NCBI RefSeq assembly: GCF_002007105.1
Contig: NZ_MVBC01000002.1
Location: 124,001 to 188,000 of the forward strand
Origin: Hymenobacter sp. CRA2
GTDB lineage: Bacteria > Bacteroidota > Bacteroidia > Cytophagales > Hymenobacteraceae
DNA: 64,000 nt
Reading direction: 5' to 3'
Part shown: one piece after another, positions 45,125 to 53,387 of the stretch
How the letters are laid out: the number at the start of each line of letters is the position of its first letter
How positions within the stretch are numbered: position 1 is the stretch's first letter
Made by a program: the position numbers and the translations under genes
Notes under the pieces: generated by a model
Database searches by the model: none
Seen by the model: only the letters and a program-made list of their open reading frames with translations
Told to the model about the DNA's origin: nothing

Positions 45125-47596
45125 ATGAACAAGGAAACATTAACAATTCCGCAGTTTCGCAAGGCACTAACAAGCTCGTACTTTGAAATAGCTTACTCTA
45201 AGCTAATTTCTAATAACGCCGATTCACTAGAAGAGGAAGAAAAACATTATTTATTAAAAACGGCTATAATACTATTAAATCAAATTGATTCCAGCCTTGA
45301 AAAGCTAGGATATAGAATTATATTATCTTATTGCAACCAATTCAAATTTTATATACCACTATACGATGTATCTATAAACAAAGGGTACATTCCAATATCT
45401 AAATACATAGAGAGGAATTTTCTACAAGAAAGAAGAAGCGAATCCGAAAATCGTTTTTTCAATGTATTGCTTTCTTCTTATAAGGAAAACTTCGCACAGG
45501 ATGGAATTTACTTATCAGAAGGCCAGCTAGATTTAGCAAAATTTGCTGCTTCAGCAGAAGGCGACTTTGCATTAGTCGCACCCACCTCATACGGCAAATC
45601 AGAAATAATCATAGATAAAATAAAGAAGAATAAATCCAAGAAAGTATGTGTGATTGTACCGACAAAATCATTGCTAGCGCAAACCAAACGACGGCTAATC
45701 AACAACGGCTCAGATAATGAACTGAATAAAATAATCACGCACCCTGATATGTATTTAAACAATCAGGAAAGCTTCATTGCTATACTTACTCAGGAGAGAC
45801 TATTAAGATTAATACAAAAATTTCCCGATTTCACGCTTGATATTCTTCTTGTAGACGAAGCGCATAATTTATTAAAAGGAGACGATAGAGCAATTTTGCT
45901 AGCGCAAGTTTTATTAATAACAAGAAAAAGGAATCCAAATTCTATCATTAACTTCTTCTCTCCGTTCATAGCAGACACCCGTAGCCTAGAATCCCCATAC
46001 TTACCCAAACAACTATCATATAAGAAGACTGAAGAATTCATAAAAATTGAGAAATATTTTTCTATTGACGTCCAGAATAATAAAAACCTTGAACTCTATG
46101 ACCAATTCACAAATAAGTTTATTCCCATAACAGGCCATAGTGGCACCACCGATTTAATATTCGTTAGCAAACACAAAGCAAGCAAGAATATCATATACTT
46201 AAACAAGCCACGAGATATAGAAAATTTCTCAATAAAAGCAGCAACGACAGAGCCTGAAAGGAGCCTGAATAAAGGCATTGATGAACTTATAGCATCAATC
46301 GCAGAATACGTACATCCTGAATATTACCTTATTGATTGCATCAAAAAAGGCACAGTGTATCACCATGGCTCAGTACCTGACATTATAAGATTGTATATAG
46401 AAAGCGCTTTCTCACAGCAGCAATATTTTGAATATATCGTTACAAACTCAACCTTACTTGAAGGAGTAAATATCCCAGCTGACAAACTATTCATTCTATC
46501 ACCTAAAATCGGCAATAGATACTTCACAAAACCAGAATTAAAAAACCTTATAGGGCGAATATGCAGGTTCAGTGAAATTTTTCACAGCTCAACAGGAAGC
46601 TTACAGCGCCTGGAGCCATCAATATATTTTATTAAAGGACAATATGTTAGCAACAAGGCAAACATTAATAATTTTATAGAACGCTCATTAAGATCTGACC
46701 TAGTCATCTTGGACGACATTGATAATGTACTTCTAAAAGACATTGATGATATAGAAGACTCTGATGAGAAGTCTAAAGCAGCAGAATCGTTAGAATATCT
46801 TGAGAACATCGAACCTAACACAGTTGATAGCAATTCTGTGACTTATGCACAATCAATAATCGCGCAGTTATGCTATAAAAACAACGTTCACGATTTCGAT
46901 ATCAAGAAAAACGAAGAAATTTTAAAGAAAAATTTTGCAGAAAACCTACTATTTGATATAAATACATCATCTTACCTAATACGAGCAATAACATTACTCT
47001 TTACCAGAGACATTGATATCTTGAACGAGCATTTCAAAAGAATGACGTCCCCTAGCGTTCAGCGGTACTACACCATTCTTTTGCAATGGAAGGCAGATGC
47101 TCTACCATTTAGTCAGATGGTTATTAATCTTGTAAACCTCTGGATGTCTTCTGATAACCCATTGATCTACGTAGGCAATAAATGGGGCGACATCAACTAC
47201 GAACAGAAAAAAGGATCAAATGGATACATAAACCGTAACCAGAAAACCGAAAAACAGCTTATCAATCTCGCTATTGTAAGAACCAAGGAGGAACAGGATT
47301 ACATAGACAACTACCTAGTTAAATATATCGAAATAATAAATGGACTAGGACTTATTGAGAACATGTTTTACAATAAAATAAAATACGGAACTGACAATCA
47401 GACCATAATCTGTTTTCTTAAGAACGGCTTTACTATAGAGCTGGCTCAAACACTCACAAAAGAAATTTACCAAGATTACATAACAATAGACCTTGAAACT
47501 GATACTATTATTATCAATCCAAACATAGCTCAAGCAATGTCAGAGAATGGAGAAAACAGAATACTAGTTTTTGAGGTCAAATATCATATCAGATAA
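45125..47596 (+). CDS. hamB: Hachiman anti-phage system helicase HamB
   Basis: 823 residues, superfamily 2 helicase. Motif I PTSYGKS (153-159), motif Ia VPTKSLLAQTKRRL, DEAH box at 244-247 (LVDEAHNLL), motif III-like FFSPFIAD, then in RecA domain 2 TNSTLLEGVNIPADKLFI (motif V) and motif VI GRICRF at 477-482. An N-terminal helical region of about 130 residues and a long C-terminal region flank the motor, as in HamB. It senses damaged or phage DNA and controls HamA. Composition is as AT-rich as hamA, unlike all other long genes here, so the pair was acquired together. All motor motifs look intact. Confidence 0.87.
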   Translation: MNKETLTIPQFRKALTSSYFEIAYSKLISNNADSLEEEEKHYLLKTAIILLNQIDSSLEKLGYRIILSYCNQFKFYIPLYDVSINKGYIPISKYIERNFLQERRSESENRFFNVLLSSYKENFAQDGIYLSEGQLDLAKFAASAEGDFALVAPTSYGKSEIIIDKIKKNKSKKVCVIVPTKSLLAQTKRRLINNGSDNELNKIITHPDMYLNNQESFIAILTQERLLRLIQKFPDFTLDILLVDEAHNLLKGDDRAILLAQVLLITRKRNPNSIINFFSPFIADTRSLESPYLPKQLSYKKTEEFIKIEKYFSIDVQNNKNLELYDQFTNKFIPITGHSGTTDLIFVSKHKASKNIIYLNKPRDIENFSIKAATTEPERSLNKGIDELIASIAEYVHPEYYLIDCIKKGTVYHHGSVPDIIRLYIESAFSQQQYFEYIVTNSTLLEGVNIPADKLFILSPKIGNRYFTKPELKNLIGRICRFSEIFHSSTGSLQRLEPSIYFIKGQYVSNKANINNFIERSLRSDLVILDDIDNVLLKDIDDIEDSDEKSKAAESLEYLENIEPNTVDSNSVTYAQSIIAQLCYKNNVHDFDIKKNEEILKKNFAENLLFDINTSSYLIRAITLLFTRDIDILNEHFKRMTSPSVQRYYTILLQWKADALPFSQMVINLVNLWMSSDNPLIYVGNKWGDINYEQKKGSNGYINRNQKTEKQLINLAIVRTKEEQDYIDNYLVKYIEIINGLGLIENMFYNKIKYGTDNQTIICFLKNGFTIELAQTLTKEIYQDYITIDLETDTIIINPNIAQAMSENGENRILVFEVKYHIR

Positions 47597-47602
47597 TAGC
47601 CC

Positions 47603-47633
47603 GGCTGGTATACGTCACAGATGTATACCAGCC
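47603..47633 (+). terminator. Perfect hairpin after hamB
   Basis: GGCTGGTATAC and GTATACCAGCC, 11-bp perfect arms with a nine-base loop, starting six bases after the hamB stop codon. No T-run follows (AATATAGG). It also lies at the composition boundary. Confidence 0.55.
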
Positions 47634-47670
47634 AATATAGGTTGAACCAATACACAGAAGCCCCAGCCTC

Positions 47671-47695
47671 CCTAAGCCGCCCCAGCGGCCAGCCG
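47671..47695 (+). repeat. 25-bp direct repeat, left copy
   Basis: CCTAAGCCGCCCCAGCG-G-CCAGCCG; the same 25 bases with one mismatch recur at 48369-48393, at the stop codon of the gene between them. CCGGGCGGCGC follows both copies. Confidence 0.6.
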
Positions 47696-47758
47696 CTCGG
47701 AGTCGTCCGGGCGGCGCTACTCGTACACTGCGGGTGCATTGCGTAAATTTCGGGTGCT

Positions 47759-48373
47759 ATGGCTTACACCGATTTCACCGTTTTCGACCTGCGCCAACAG
47801 TTCGGGGTACACTTCCGGGCCGACCACCTCTTTCCGGATGCAGCACCAGTAGCCCCGAGCGACTGGCTGCGCCAGTCCATCCGTATCGGGCAGGAAGTGG
47901 GCTTCAACAGCGAAAAGTCCCGTTCCGAGCGGCTGGTGACGCCCGTGCTGCTGGAGCTGTGCGAGCTGAACAACCGCTCCTTTTCGATTTATTCGGGCAT
48001 GAGCCTCGACATCGACCCGGCCCTGGGCCTGCGCGGCGAGTGTGGCTTCATTTGCTCGTTCAGCCGCATTCAGGACTTCATCACGGCCCCGGTCTTTTGC
48101 ATTGCGGAGGCCAAGAAGCAGGATTTGGAGCAGGGCATTATCCAGTGCGCGGCCCAGCTCATTGCCGCCCGCAAGCTCAACGAGCTGGAAGGCCATTCGC
48201 CCCGCACCCTGTTCGGCTGCTCTACCACTGGTATTGAATGGCGCTTTCTTAAGTACGAAGGCAACGAATTTGTACTTGATGAAGGGCGGTATTTAGTCAG
48301 CGACTTGCCCTCCTTGCTAGGCGTATTACAGCGCATCGTTGACTTGTCGCGGGAGCAGTTCCACGCAGCCTAA
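47759..48373 (+). CDS. Hypothetical protein with degenerate PD-(D/E)XK-like pattern
   Basis: 204 residues, soluble. The block NSEKSRSERLVTPVLLELCEL, then FSIYSGMSLDIDPALGLRGECGFICSFS, then APVFCIAEAKKQDLEQGIIQCAAQLIAARKLNE resembles uncharacterised Bacteroidota proteins with a restriction-endonuclease-like fold: Glu57, a GxxD-type turn and Glu117-Ala-Lys119. The expected Asp in the turn reads Gly96 (GECGF), so the site may be inactive. GC content is chromosomal, unlike hamAB. It is preceded and followed by copies of a 25-bp repeat. Role unknown; an accessory defence role is speculation. Confidence 0.68.
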   Translation: MAYTDFTVFDLRQQFGVHFRADHLFPDAAPVAPSDWLRQSIRIGQEVGFNSEKSRSERLVTPVLLELCELNNRSFSIYSGMSLDIDPALGLRGECGFICSFSRIQDFITAPVFCIAEAKKQDLEQGIIQCAAQLIAARKLNELEGHSPRTLFGCSTTGIEWRFLKYEGNEFVLDEGRYLVSDLPSLLGVLQRIVDLSREQFHAA

Positions 48374-48393
48374 GCCGCCCCAGCGACCAGCCG
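48369..48393 (+). repeat. 25-bp direct repeat, right copy
   Basis: CCTAAGCCGCCCCAGCG-A-CCAGCCG, including the TAA stop of the gene at 47759. See the copy at 47671-47695. Confidence 0.6.
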
Positions 48394-48396
48394 GTG

Positions 48397-48430
48397 CCGC
48401 GCCGCCCGGAGGCGGCCGGGCGGCGCGGTT
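48397..48430 (+). terminator. Terminator-like hairpin
   Basis: CCGCGCCGCCCG and CGGGCGGCGCGG, 12-bp perfect arms with an eight-base loop, directly after the gene at 47759; only a short TT follows. The remaining bases to 48577 hold nothing recognised. Confidence 0.6.
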
Positions 48431-48577
48431 CGTGCTGACGGGGCGCAACCTTCCGGCAAGGCTGGTCACGAGTTATACTGCGCTAACCTCGCGCCAGGCA
48501 AAGCTCCTCCGTCCGGGCGATATTGCTTCCGGGTAAGTTCAACACAGACCGTGTCGTGATGCCCAAAGGTGATGCCC

Positions 48578-50134
48578 CTATTTGTGCGCCTCCGCCCCGA
48601 TGAGCTCCAGCCGCCGCAGCCGGGCTTCGAATGCTTCGCTGGTGGCCGTGGCTTGGGCTTCGGCCGTGACGGCGCGGGTTTTCAGCGCTTCGATCTGCTG
48701 CTGCTGCTCCTTGATGGCTTCGAGTAGCACCGGCGTGAGCTGGGCATAGTTCACGGCCTTGTAGCCCTCGGCATCGGTGCTCACCAGCTCGGGGTAGATT
48801 TTCTCCACTTCCTGGGCAAGCATCCCCACCTGCTTGGCGCCGGCCGTGCCGCCATGGCGCACCCCCAGCGCGTTCCACTCGTAGCGCACCCCGCGCAGGG
48901 CCAGCACGGAGGCCAAGGGGCTGCTGATGGCCCGCACGTTGGTCTTGAAGCGCTGGTCGGAGGTGACGGCCACGTTGTTGGCTCGTATCTGGCCGCTCAC
49001 ATCCAGCTTGTAGCTAGGCGTACCCATGCCGATGCCCACGTTGCCGTTGCCCAGCACCCGCAGCAGCGTGGCGCCCGCCACGTCCTGGTTGGCCCCCTGG
49101 CTCACGTCAAGGGCGGCGGTGGTGCCGTTGTTGGCAATCTTGACGGCCAGGCCGGAGGCGTTGGCCGCGGCGTTGGCGTTGTAAAACATGCCCACGTAGC
49201 CGGTTTGGCTGGCGGCCCAGGCCAGGGAGCCGGGGTTGCCGCCAGAGCCTTCGCTGCCGATGATGTTGCTGGCGGTATTGGCCAGCTGGGAGTAGGGCGC
49301 GGCGACGTTGATGCCCACCCGGCCCGTGTTGGTAATGGCCAGGCCCGTGCTACCACCGTTGCCCACCAGGTAGTACGGGCCCAGGTTGAAGTTGGCTCCG
49401 GCCGCCGTAATGGGCTGCCAGGTGCCGTAGCCGACGCCGTCCGACGTCAGTACCTTGCCCGCGGCCTGCGTGCCATCGACGATGCGGATGGCCGAGCCAG
49501 TGTTGTTGTAGCCCGGGTTCTGGCAGATGCCCACCCAGCGCAGGGGCGTGGTGGTGCTGCCCGCCGAGAAAAAGCCTGCCCACCCGCCGCCGCGGTAGGC
49601 CGTGGCCCAGATACCGTAGTCGTTGGCTGTCGTGGTACCCTCGGGCAGCTTGCCGTAGCCGGAGAGCATCACGCGGGAGTAGCGGGCTCCGAAGTTGCTG
49701 CGCGTGATAAGCGCGGTGCTCTGCGTGCCCACGCTGGCGGTCAGCTCGACCTGGGCAGTGGAGTCGCCCAGGGAAGTGGCCGCGGTGCCCAACAGGCGCT
49801 GCGCATTCAGGTTGAGGGTCTGGGTGGCGGTGTGGTTGCCCAGGTTGTCGCCGGCGCCGAGGGAGGTCCAGCCGGCGGTGGCTTCGTAGTACCAGAAGCC
49901 AGGCATGCCATCGGTCTGGTACACCAGCAGGCCCGCGGGCACAGGCGCGGCAATGGCCGTGCGCTGGGCCTGGGTCAGGCGGGGCACCAGCACGCCCTTG
50001 TCGGTGGCTGTTACATCCAGGGCCGCTTTGGCATTGGGGGTGGCCGTGCCGATTCCCACCGAGCCGGCCGGCGCTTGTGCTTGGACGGCAATGGCAGCCG
50101 GCAGCGCGGCCAGCAGGAGTAACAGGTGTTTCAT
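48578..50134 (-). CDS. Tail fibre domain protein with C-terminal S74 intramolecular chaperone
   Basis: 518 residues. Signal peptide MKHLLLLLAALPAAIAVQAQ, then a head typical of Bacteroidota proteins of this kind (GSVGIGTATPNAKAALDVTATDKGVLVPRLT and FWYYEATAGWTSLG), a repetitive beta-rich stalk, and the endosialidase chaperone domain: NNVAVTSDQRFKTNVRAI, GVRYEWN, AKQVGMLAQEVEKIYPELV, YAQLTPVLLEAIKEQQQQIEAL. The Ser-Asp pair in TSDQRFK is the self-cleavage site. It is likely a trimeric surface fibre rather than a prophage gene, since no phage genes are nearby. The start is chosen at the signal peptide. Confidence 0.88.
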   Translation of the reverse strand: MKHLLLLLAALPAAIAVQAQAPAGSVGIGTATPNAKAALDVTATDKGVLVPRLTQAQRTAIAAPVPAGLLVYQTDGMPGFWYYEATAGWTSLGAGDNLGNHTATQTLNLNAQRLLGTAATSLGDSTAQVELTASVGTQSTALITRSNFGARYSRVMLSGYGKLPEGTTTANDYGIWATAYRGGGWAGFFSAGSTTTPLRWVGICQNPGYNNTGSAIRIVDGTQAAGKVLTSDGVGYGTWQPITAAGANFNLGPYYLVGNGGSTGLAITNTGRVGINVAAPYSQLANTASNIIGSEGSGGNPGSLAWAASQTGYVGMFYNANAAANASGLAVKIANNGTTAALDVSQGANQDVAGATLLRVLGNGNVGIGMGTPSYKLDVSGQIRANNVAVTSDQRFKTNVRAISSPLASVLALRGVRYEWNALGVRHGGTAGAKQVGMLAQEVEKIYPELVSTDAEGYKAVNYAQLTPVLLEAIKEQQQQIEALKTRAVTAEAQATATSEAFEARLRRLELIGAEAHK

Positions 50135-50158
50135 AACGGGGAGCAACAGGGTCTGAGT

Positions 50159-50166
50159 CAAAGGTA
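50159..50166 (-). promoter_or_regulatory. -7 box upstream of the tail-fibre-domain gene
   Basis: On the minus strand TACCTTTG (50166-50159), a full TAnnTTTG match, 25 bases before the ATG at 50134. Confidence 0.55.
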
Positions 50167-50206
50167 ACCAATAGAGCGGGCTGGGATTCGATAATCGTCC
50201 GCTACC

Positions 50207-50370
50207 CGGCGCCCGCTGGCACACGCCTGCGACGCGTGCCAGCGGCCCCGCGTCTCTGACGCGCATCAGCCGCGCCGTCTGGTCGATGCTCGTTCAACGA
50301 ATCGTTCTAACGGACGCGTCGCAGACGCAAAACCGGTCGGCACGCGTCGCAGACGCGCGCCAGCTTACCG
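50207..50370. repeat. Cluster of REP-like palindromic repeats
   Basis: A non-coding stretch with several related sequences: CGCTGGCAC and GTGCCAGCG as arms of one hairpin (50218-50243), then ACGCGTCGCAGACGC twice (near 50315 and 50352), and the variants TGCGACGCGTGCC and GACGCGCATCAGCC. The core GCGTC(G/T)C(A/G)GACGC is itself nearly palindromic. This is typical of REP elements or their decayed clusters. Confidence 0.6.
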
Positions 50371-50375
50371 AGAAA

Positions 50376-50420
50376 CGCAAAACCGGCCCGCCCCTCTCCC
50401 CGAGGCGCGGGCCGGTTTCG
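50376..50420 (-). terminator. Terminator after the frameshifted gene
   Basis: AAACCGGCCCGC and GCGGGCCGGTTT, 12-bp perfect arms around a 15-base loop, with TTTTGCG on the minus strand. Confidence 0.75.
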
Positions 50421-50436
50421 TTGCCACCCTTCCCGA

Positions 50437-51101
50437 CTACTGCGGCTTTGCGGCCACCTTGCCGCCCTTGCTGCCCGTCGTCACCAGCTTGCGCGCCGGC
50501 CGGTAGCCGTCGAACAGCACCCGGTTCAGCAGCTTGAAAGCCTTCATATCCGCGTCGAGGTGGCGCACTTCGTCCATCAGCGCATCGAGCAAACCTTCCA
50601 GGGCCGCCCCGGCCAGCACCCGCTCGTTGATGGTTTTGCGCGTGGCCGGTTGGACCGCTTTATAGGTAACCAGCGCCTCGTGCAGCGGCTCCAGCGCCTT
50701 GTCCGTAAGTCCCTGCTTGGCCAGCTCCGGCACCACGGCGGGGCGGGCGGCGCTGCCCAGCACCGCATCGCCCCGATAAAGGCCAATGGCTGCAGCTTGC
50801 GCAGCTGCTTGCTGGTAAGCGTGGCAGAGGCCAGCAGGTCGTGGTCACCGAGGCGGGTAGCAATGCTGCTCAGCGGCCCCAGCAGCGTTTTCCTGGCTGC
50901 TTTGGCGTCGCCGGTGAGTTGGGCGGTGCGCTTGGCCGTGCCGCCCCGCCTCTGCTCAATCAGCGCGTACTGCGCTACTACGTCGGCGGCATTTTTGGCG
51001 GCTACCTCACTTACCGCAATGTCTGCCTGATGGTCTTGCAGATACGTCACTACTTGCCCGCACATGGCCAATTGGTCTTCCCGGTCCTGATTCATTTCCA
51101 C
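50437..51101 (-). pseudogene. Helical hypothetical protein interrupted by a frameshift
   Basis: Two frames make one protein of about 220 residues. The N-terminal part (MEMNQDREDQLAMCGQVVTYLQ to KLQPLAFIG) runs from 51101 to about 50784; the C-terminal part (GDAVLGSAARPAVVPELAKQ to the stop) continues in the next frame to 50437. The join is at a run of four G on the minus strand near 50780; one more G would give AFIGGDAVLGSAARP in one frame. Both parts are charged and helical (EVAAKNAADVVAQYALIEQRR; LLDALMDEVRHLDADMKAF). I do not recognise the family. It is a real frameshift, a phase-variable tract or a sequencing error. Confidence 0.72.
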
Positions 51102-51224
51102 GAGTATTCAATCACTGACGGAGGCGCTCCGCCCGGCGTCGTAAGTCCTTGCCTACTAAGCCCAAAGCAGCCGACCCGCTCATCAATAGCAACATTCCCA
51201 CATACCATGATTTTTTGCCTCCAA

Positions 51225-51308
51225 AACACCCACCAAGCAACCTGCAACACCCGCCGAGCAAGGCAAAACACCTCCCGACCAACCGAAAACACCCGCCGAG
51301 CAAGGCGC
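51225..51308. repeat. Four tandem copies of a 21-bp repeat
   Basis: Copies start at 51225, 51246, 51267 and 51288, exactly 21 bases apart. Units 2 and 4 share AACACCCGCCGAGCAAGGC; units 1 and 3 are variants (AACACCCACCAAGCAACC and AACACCTCCCGACCAACC). The array is in the 337-base region between the frameshifted gene and the enolase-superfamily gene, where I see no credible gene. Confidence 0.8.
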
Positions 51309-51438
51309 AGCCGGCCGCGCACCGCCCCACCCGACACTACAGGACACCCCGGCCGCCGGCCGCCGCTACTTTGCCGCAGCCATTCACCAAACGGCCGCCC
51401 GCCTGCCAGCGGCGCCCTTCCACCCTACCTCCCCCCGC

Positions 51439-52512
51439 ATGAACCGCATCAAGAGCTTCGGCGTCTTCACCGCTAAGGCCCGGCTGGCCCAGCCCATTGC
51501 CGACGCCACCCACACCCTGACGGAAATATCCTTTTTGGTGCTGCGCATCACCACCGAAACCGGCGTGGTGGGCGAGTCCTACCTACTGAGCTTCCAGTAC
51601 AGCCCGCTGGCCATTGCCGGGGCCGTCAAGGACGTCGGCGCCCTGGTGCTCGGGGCTGAGGTGTCGGAGACGGTGGGCGTGTTTGAGCGCCTGAACCACG
51701 CCAACGAGTACTTCGGCCAGGAGGGCATCAACCGCTGGGCGCAGGCCGCCTACAACATTGCCATGTGGGATGCCTGGTGCAAAATCCTGGGCCAGCCCAT
51801 CTGGAAAGTGCTGGGCACCTCCCGCACCGAAGTGCCCATCTACGGCAGCGGCGGCTGGATTTCCTACTCCGTCGAAGAGCTGATTGCCGAAGTCAGCGGC
51901 TACAAAGCCCGGGGCTTCCGGGCCGTCAAGATCAAAGTCGGCAAGCCCGACTGGCGCGAGGACCTGGAGCGCCTGCGGCTGGTGCGCGAGGCCGTCGGCA
52001 ACGACATCGGCATCATGATGGACGCCAACCAGGGCATGACCGTGCCCAACGCCCTGGCGCTGGCCCGCGCCGCCCGCGAGCTGCACATTCAGTGGTTTGA
52101 GGAGCCCATTCCGCACGACGACTTCCAGGGCTACGCCTTGCTGCGCAACCAGGCCGGCATCTCACTGGCTATGGGCGAGCGGGAATACTCCACCCTGCCC
52201 CTGCGCGAGCTGCTCACCCGCAACGCCATCGATATCTGGCAGCCCGACATTCTGCGCCTGGGCGGGGTGGAAGCCTGGCGCAACAGCGCCGCCCTGGCCG
52301 GCAGCTTCAACATCCCGGTGCTGCCCCATTACTACAAGGACTACGATATCCCCTTGCTGTGCACCATCCCGAACGGGGCCGGCGCCGAGTCGTTCGACTG
52401 GATTGACCCGCTCATCGACCACCCCCTGCAGATAACCAACGGCCTGGCCCGCCCCCACGACCGGCCGGGCTGGGGCTTCAGCTTCAAGGACGCCGTGCTC
52501 ACCGAAATCTAG
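51439..52512 (+). CDS. Mandelate racemase/muconate lactonising enzyme family protein
   Basis: 357 residues, enolase superfamily. The capping domain (MNRIKSFGVFTAKARLAQPI, GVVGESYLLSF) is followed by the barrel with the base pair KIKVG (KxK), metal ligands Asp in MMDANQG, Glu in WFEEPIP and Glu in AMGEREYS, and the His in VLPHYYKDYD. The KxK plus His arrangement fits the mandelate racemase or acid-sugar dehydratase group. It overlaps functionally with the SDR 9 bases downstream, suggesting catabolism of a sugar acid; the exact substrate is unknown. Confidence 0.9.
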   Translation: MNRIKSFGVFTAKARLAQPIADATHTLTEISFLVLRITTETGVVGESYLLSFQYSPLAIAGAVKDVGALVLGAEVSETVGVFERLNHANEYFGQEGINRWAQAAYNIAMWDAWCKILGQPIWKVLGTSRTEVPIYGSGGWISYSVEELIAEVSGYKARGFRAVKIKVGKPDWREDLERLRLVREAVGNDIGIMMDANQGMTVPNALALARAARELHIQWFEEPIPHDDFQGYALLRNQAGISLAMGEREYSTLPLRELLTRNAIDIWQPDILRLGGVEAWRNSAALAGSFNIPVLPHYYKDYDIPLLCTIPNGAGAESFDWIDPLIDHPLQITNGLARPHDRPGWGFSFKDAVLTEI

Positions 52513-52521
52513 CCCCGCCCC

Positions 52522-53301
52522 ATGCAGCCCAACTCCGATTCCAAGCTCCGCGCGCTGTTTTCCCTGGCCGGCAAGCGCGTCATCGTCACCGGTGCCTCCA
52601 GCGGCCTCGGCCTTGACCAGGCCATTACCCTGGCCGAGTGCGGCGCCGAAGTTTTCGCCCTGAGCCGCTCCGGCCGCATCAAGGTGGAGCACCCCGGCCC
52701 GGTCCCCTCCACCATCACCTTCCTGCCCCTCGACGTGACCGACGAAGCCGCCGTGCAGCGCGTGTTCGACGACATTGGCGCCGGCGGGGGCATCGACGTG
52801 CTCGTCAACAACGCCGGCATCACCCAGCGCAAGCGGGCCGAGGCGCTGACGACGGCCGAGTGGGACGCCATTCACGCGGTGAACGTGACCAGCGTATTCC
52901 GCTGCTGCCGCGCCGCCTTCCCGTACCTGCGCCAGTCCCCCCGCATCGGCCGCATCATCAACGTCGCCTCCATGGCCTCCTACCTGGGCTTTGCGGAAGT
53001 GGTGCCCTACAGCTCCAGCAAGTCGGCGGTGCTGGGCATCACGCGCGGCCTGGCCGTGGAGTGGAGCCAGGACAACGTGCTGGTCAACTCCGTGTCGCCG
53101 GGCTGGTTCCCCTCGGAGATGAGCCAGCAGGTGATGGACGCCGACCGCCGACAGAAAATCCTGCAGCGCATGCCCCTGCACCGCTTCGGCCGCCCCGAGG
53201 AGCTGTCGGCTATGGTCTGCTTCCTGGCCTCGCCGGGCGCCAGCTACATCACCGGCCAGGACTTCAGCGTCGACGGCGGGGCCCTGGCCTTTGGGTTCTG
53301 A
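52522..53301 (+). CDS. SDR oxidoreductase, KduD/gluconate 5-dehydrogenase-like
   Basis: 259 residues. [55 protein letters not shown], and the catalytic Tyr/Lys in [19 protein letters not shown]; it ends [13 protein letters not shown]. The FSLxGK(R/V) start and [13 protein letters not shown] segment are like gluconate or 2-keto-3-deoxygluconate oxidoreductases. It follows the enolase-superfamily gene by 9 bases, so the pair probably dehydrates and oxidises or reduces a sugar acid. Confidence 0.9.
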   Translation: MQPNSDSKLRALFSLAGKRVIVTGASSGLGLDQAITLAECGAEVFALSRSGRIKVEHPGPVPSTITFLPLDVTDEAAVQRVFDDIGAGGGIDVLVNNAGITQRKRAEALTTAEWDAIHAVNVTSVFRCCRAAFPYLRQSPRIGRIINVASMASYLGFAEVVPYSSSKSAVLGITRGLAVEWSQDNVLVNSVSPGWFPSEMSQQVMDADRRQKILQRMPLHRFGRPEELSAMVCFLASPGASYITGQDFSVDGGALAFGF

Positions 53302-53387
53302 GCTGGCCGCTTTGCGGAGAAGACTACTTCTAGCAGGTGGCTTCTGGTTGGGCTGGCGGTATACCCGACAACGAAACCGATTCTACT

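Noticed and set aside
48578-50134. Prophage, suggested by the tail-fibre/S74 domain
   Set aside because: No integrase, capsid, terminase or lysis gene is present; secreted S74 proteins are common chromosomal genes in Bacteroidota.
51225-51308. CRISPR array
   Set aside because: Units are directly adjacent and only 21 bases, with no spacers and no cas genes nearby.
51112-51330. Minus-strand open frame with LLGGC-type seven-residue repeats
   Set aside because: The repeats are just the 21-bp DNA array translated (21 bases = seven codons); start context and conservation are lacking.
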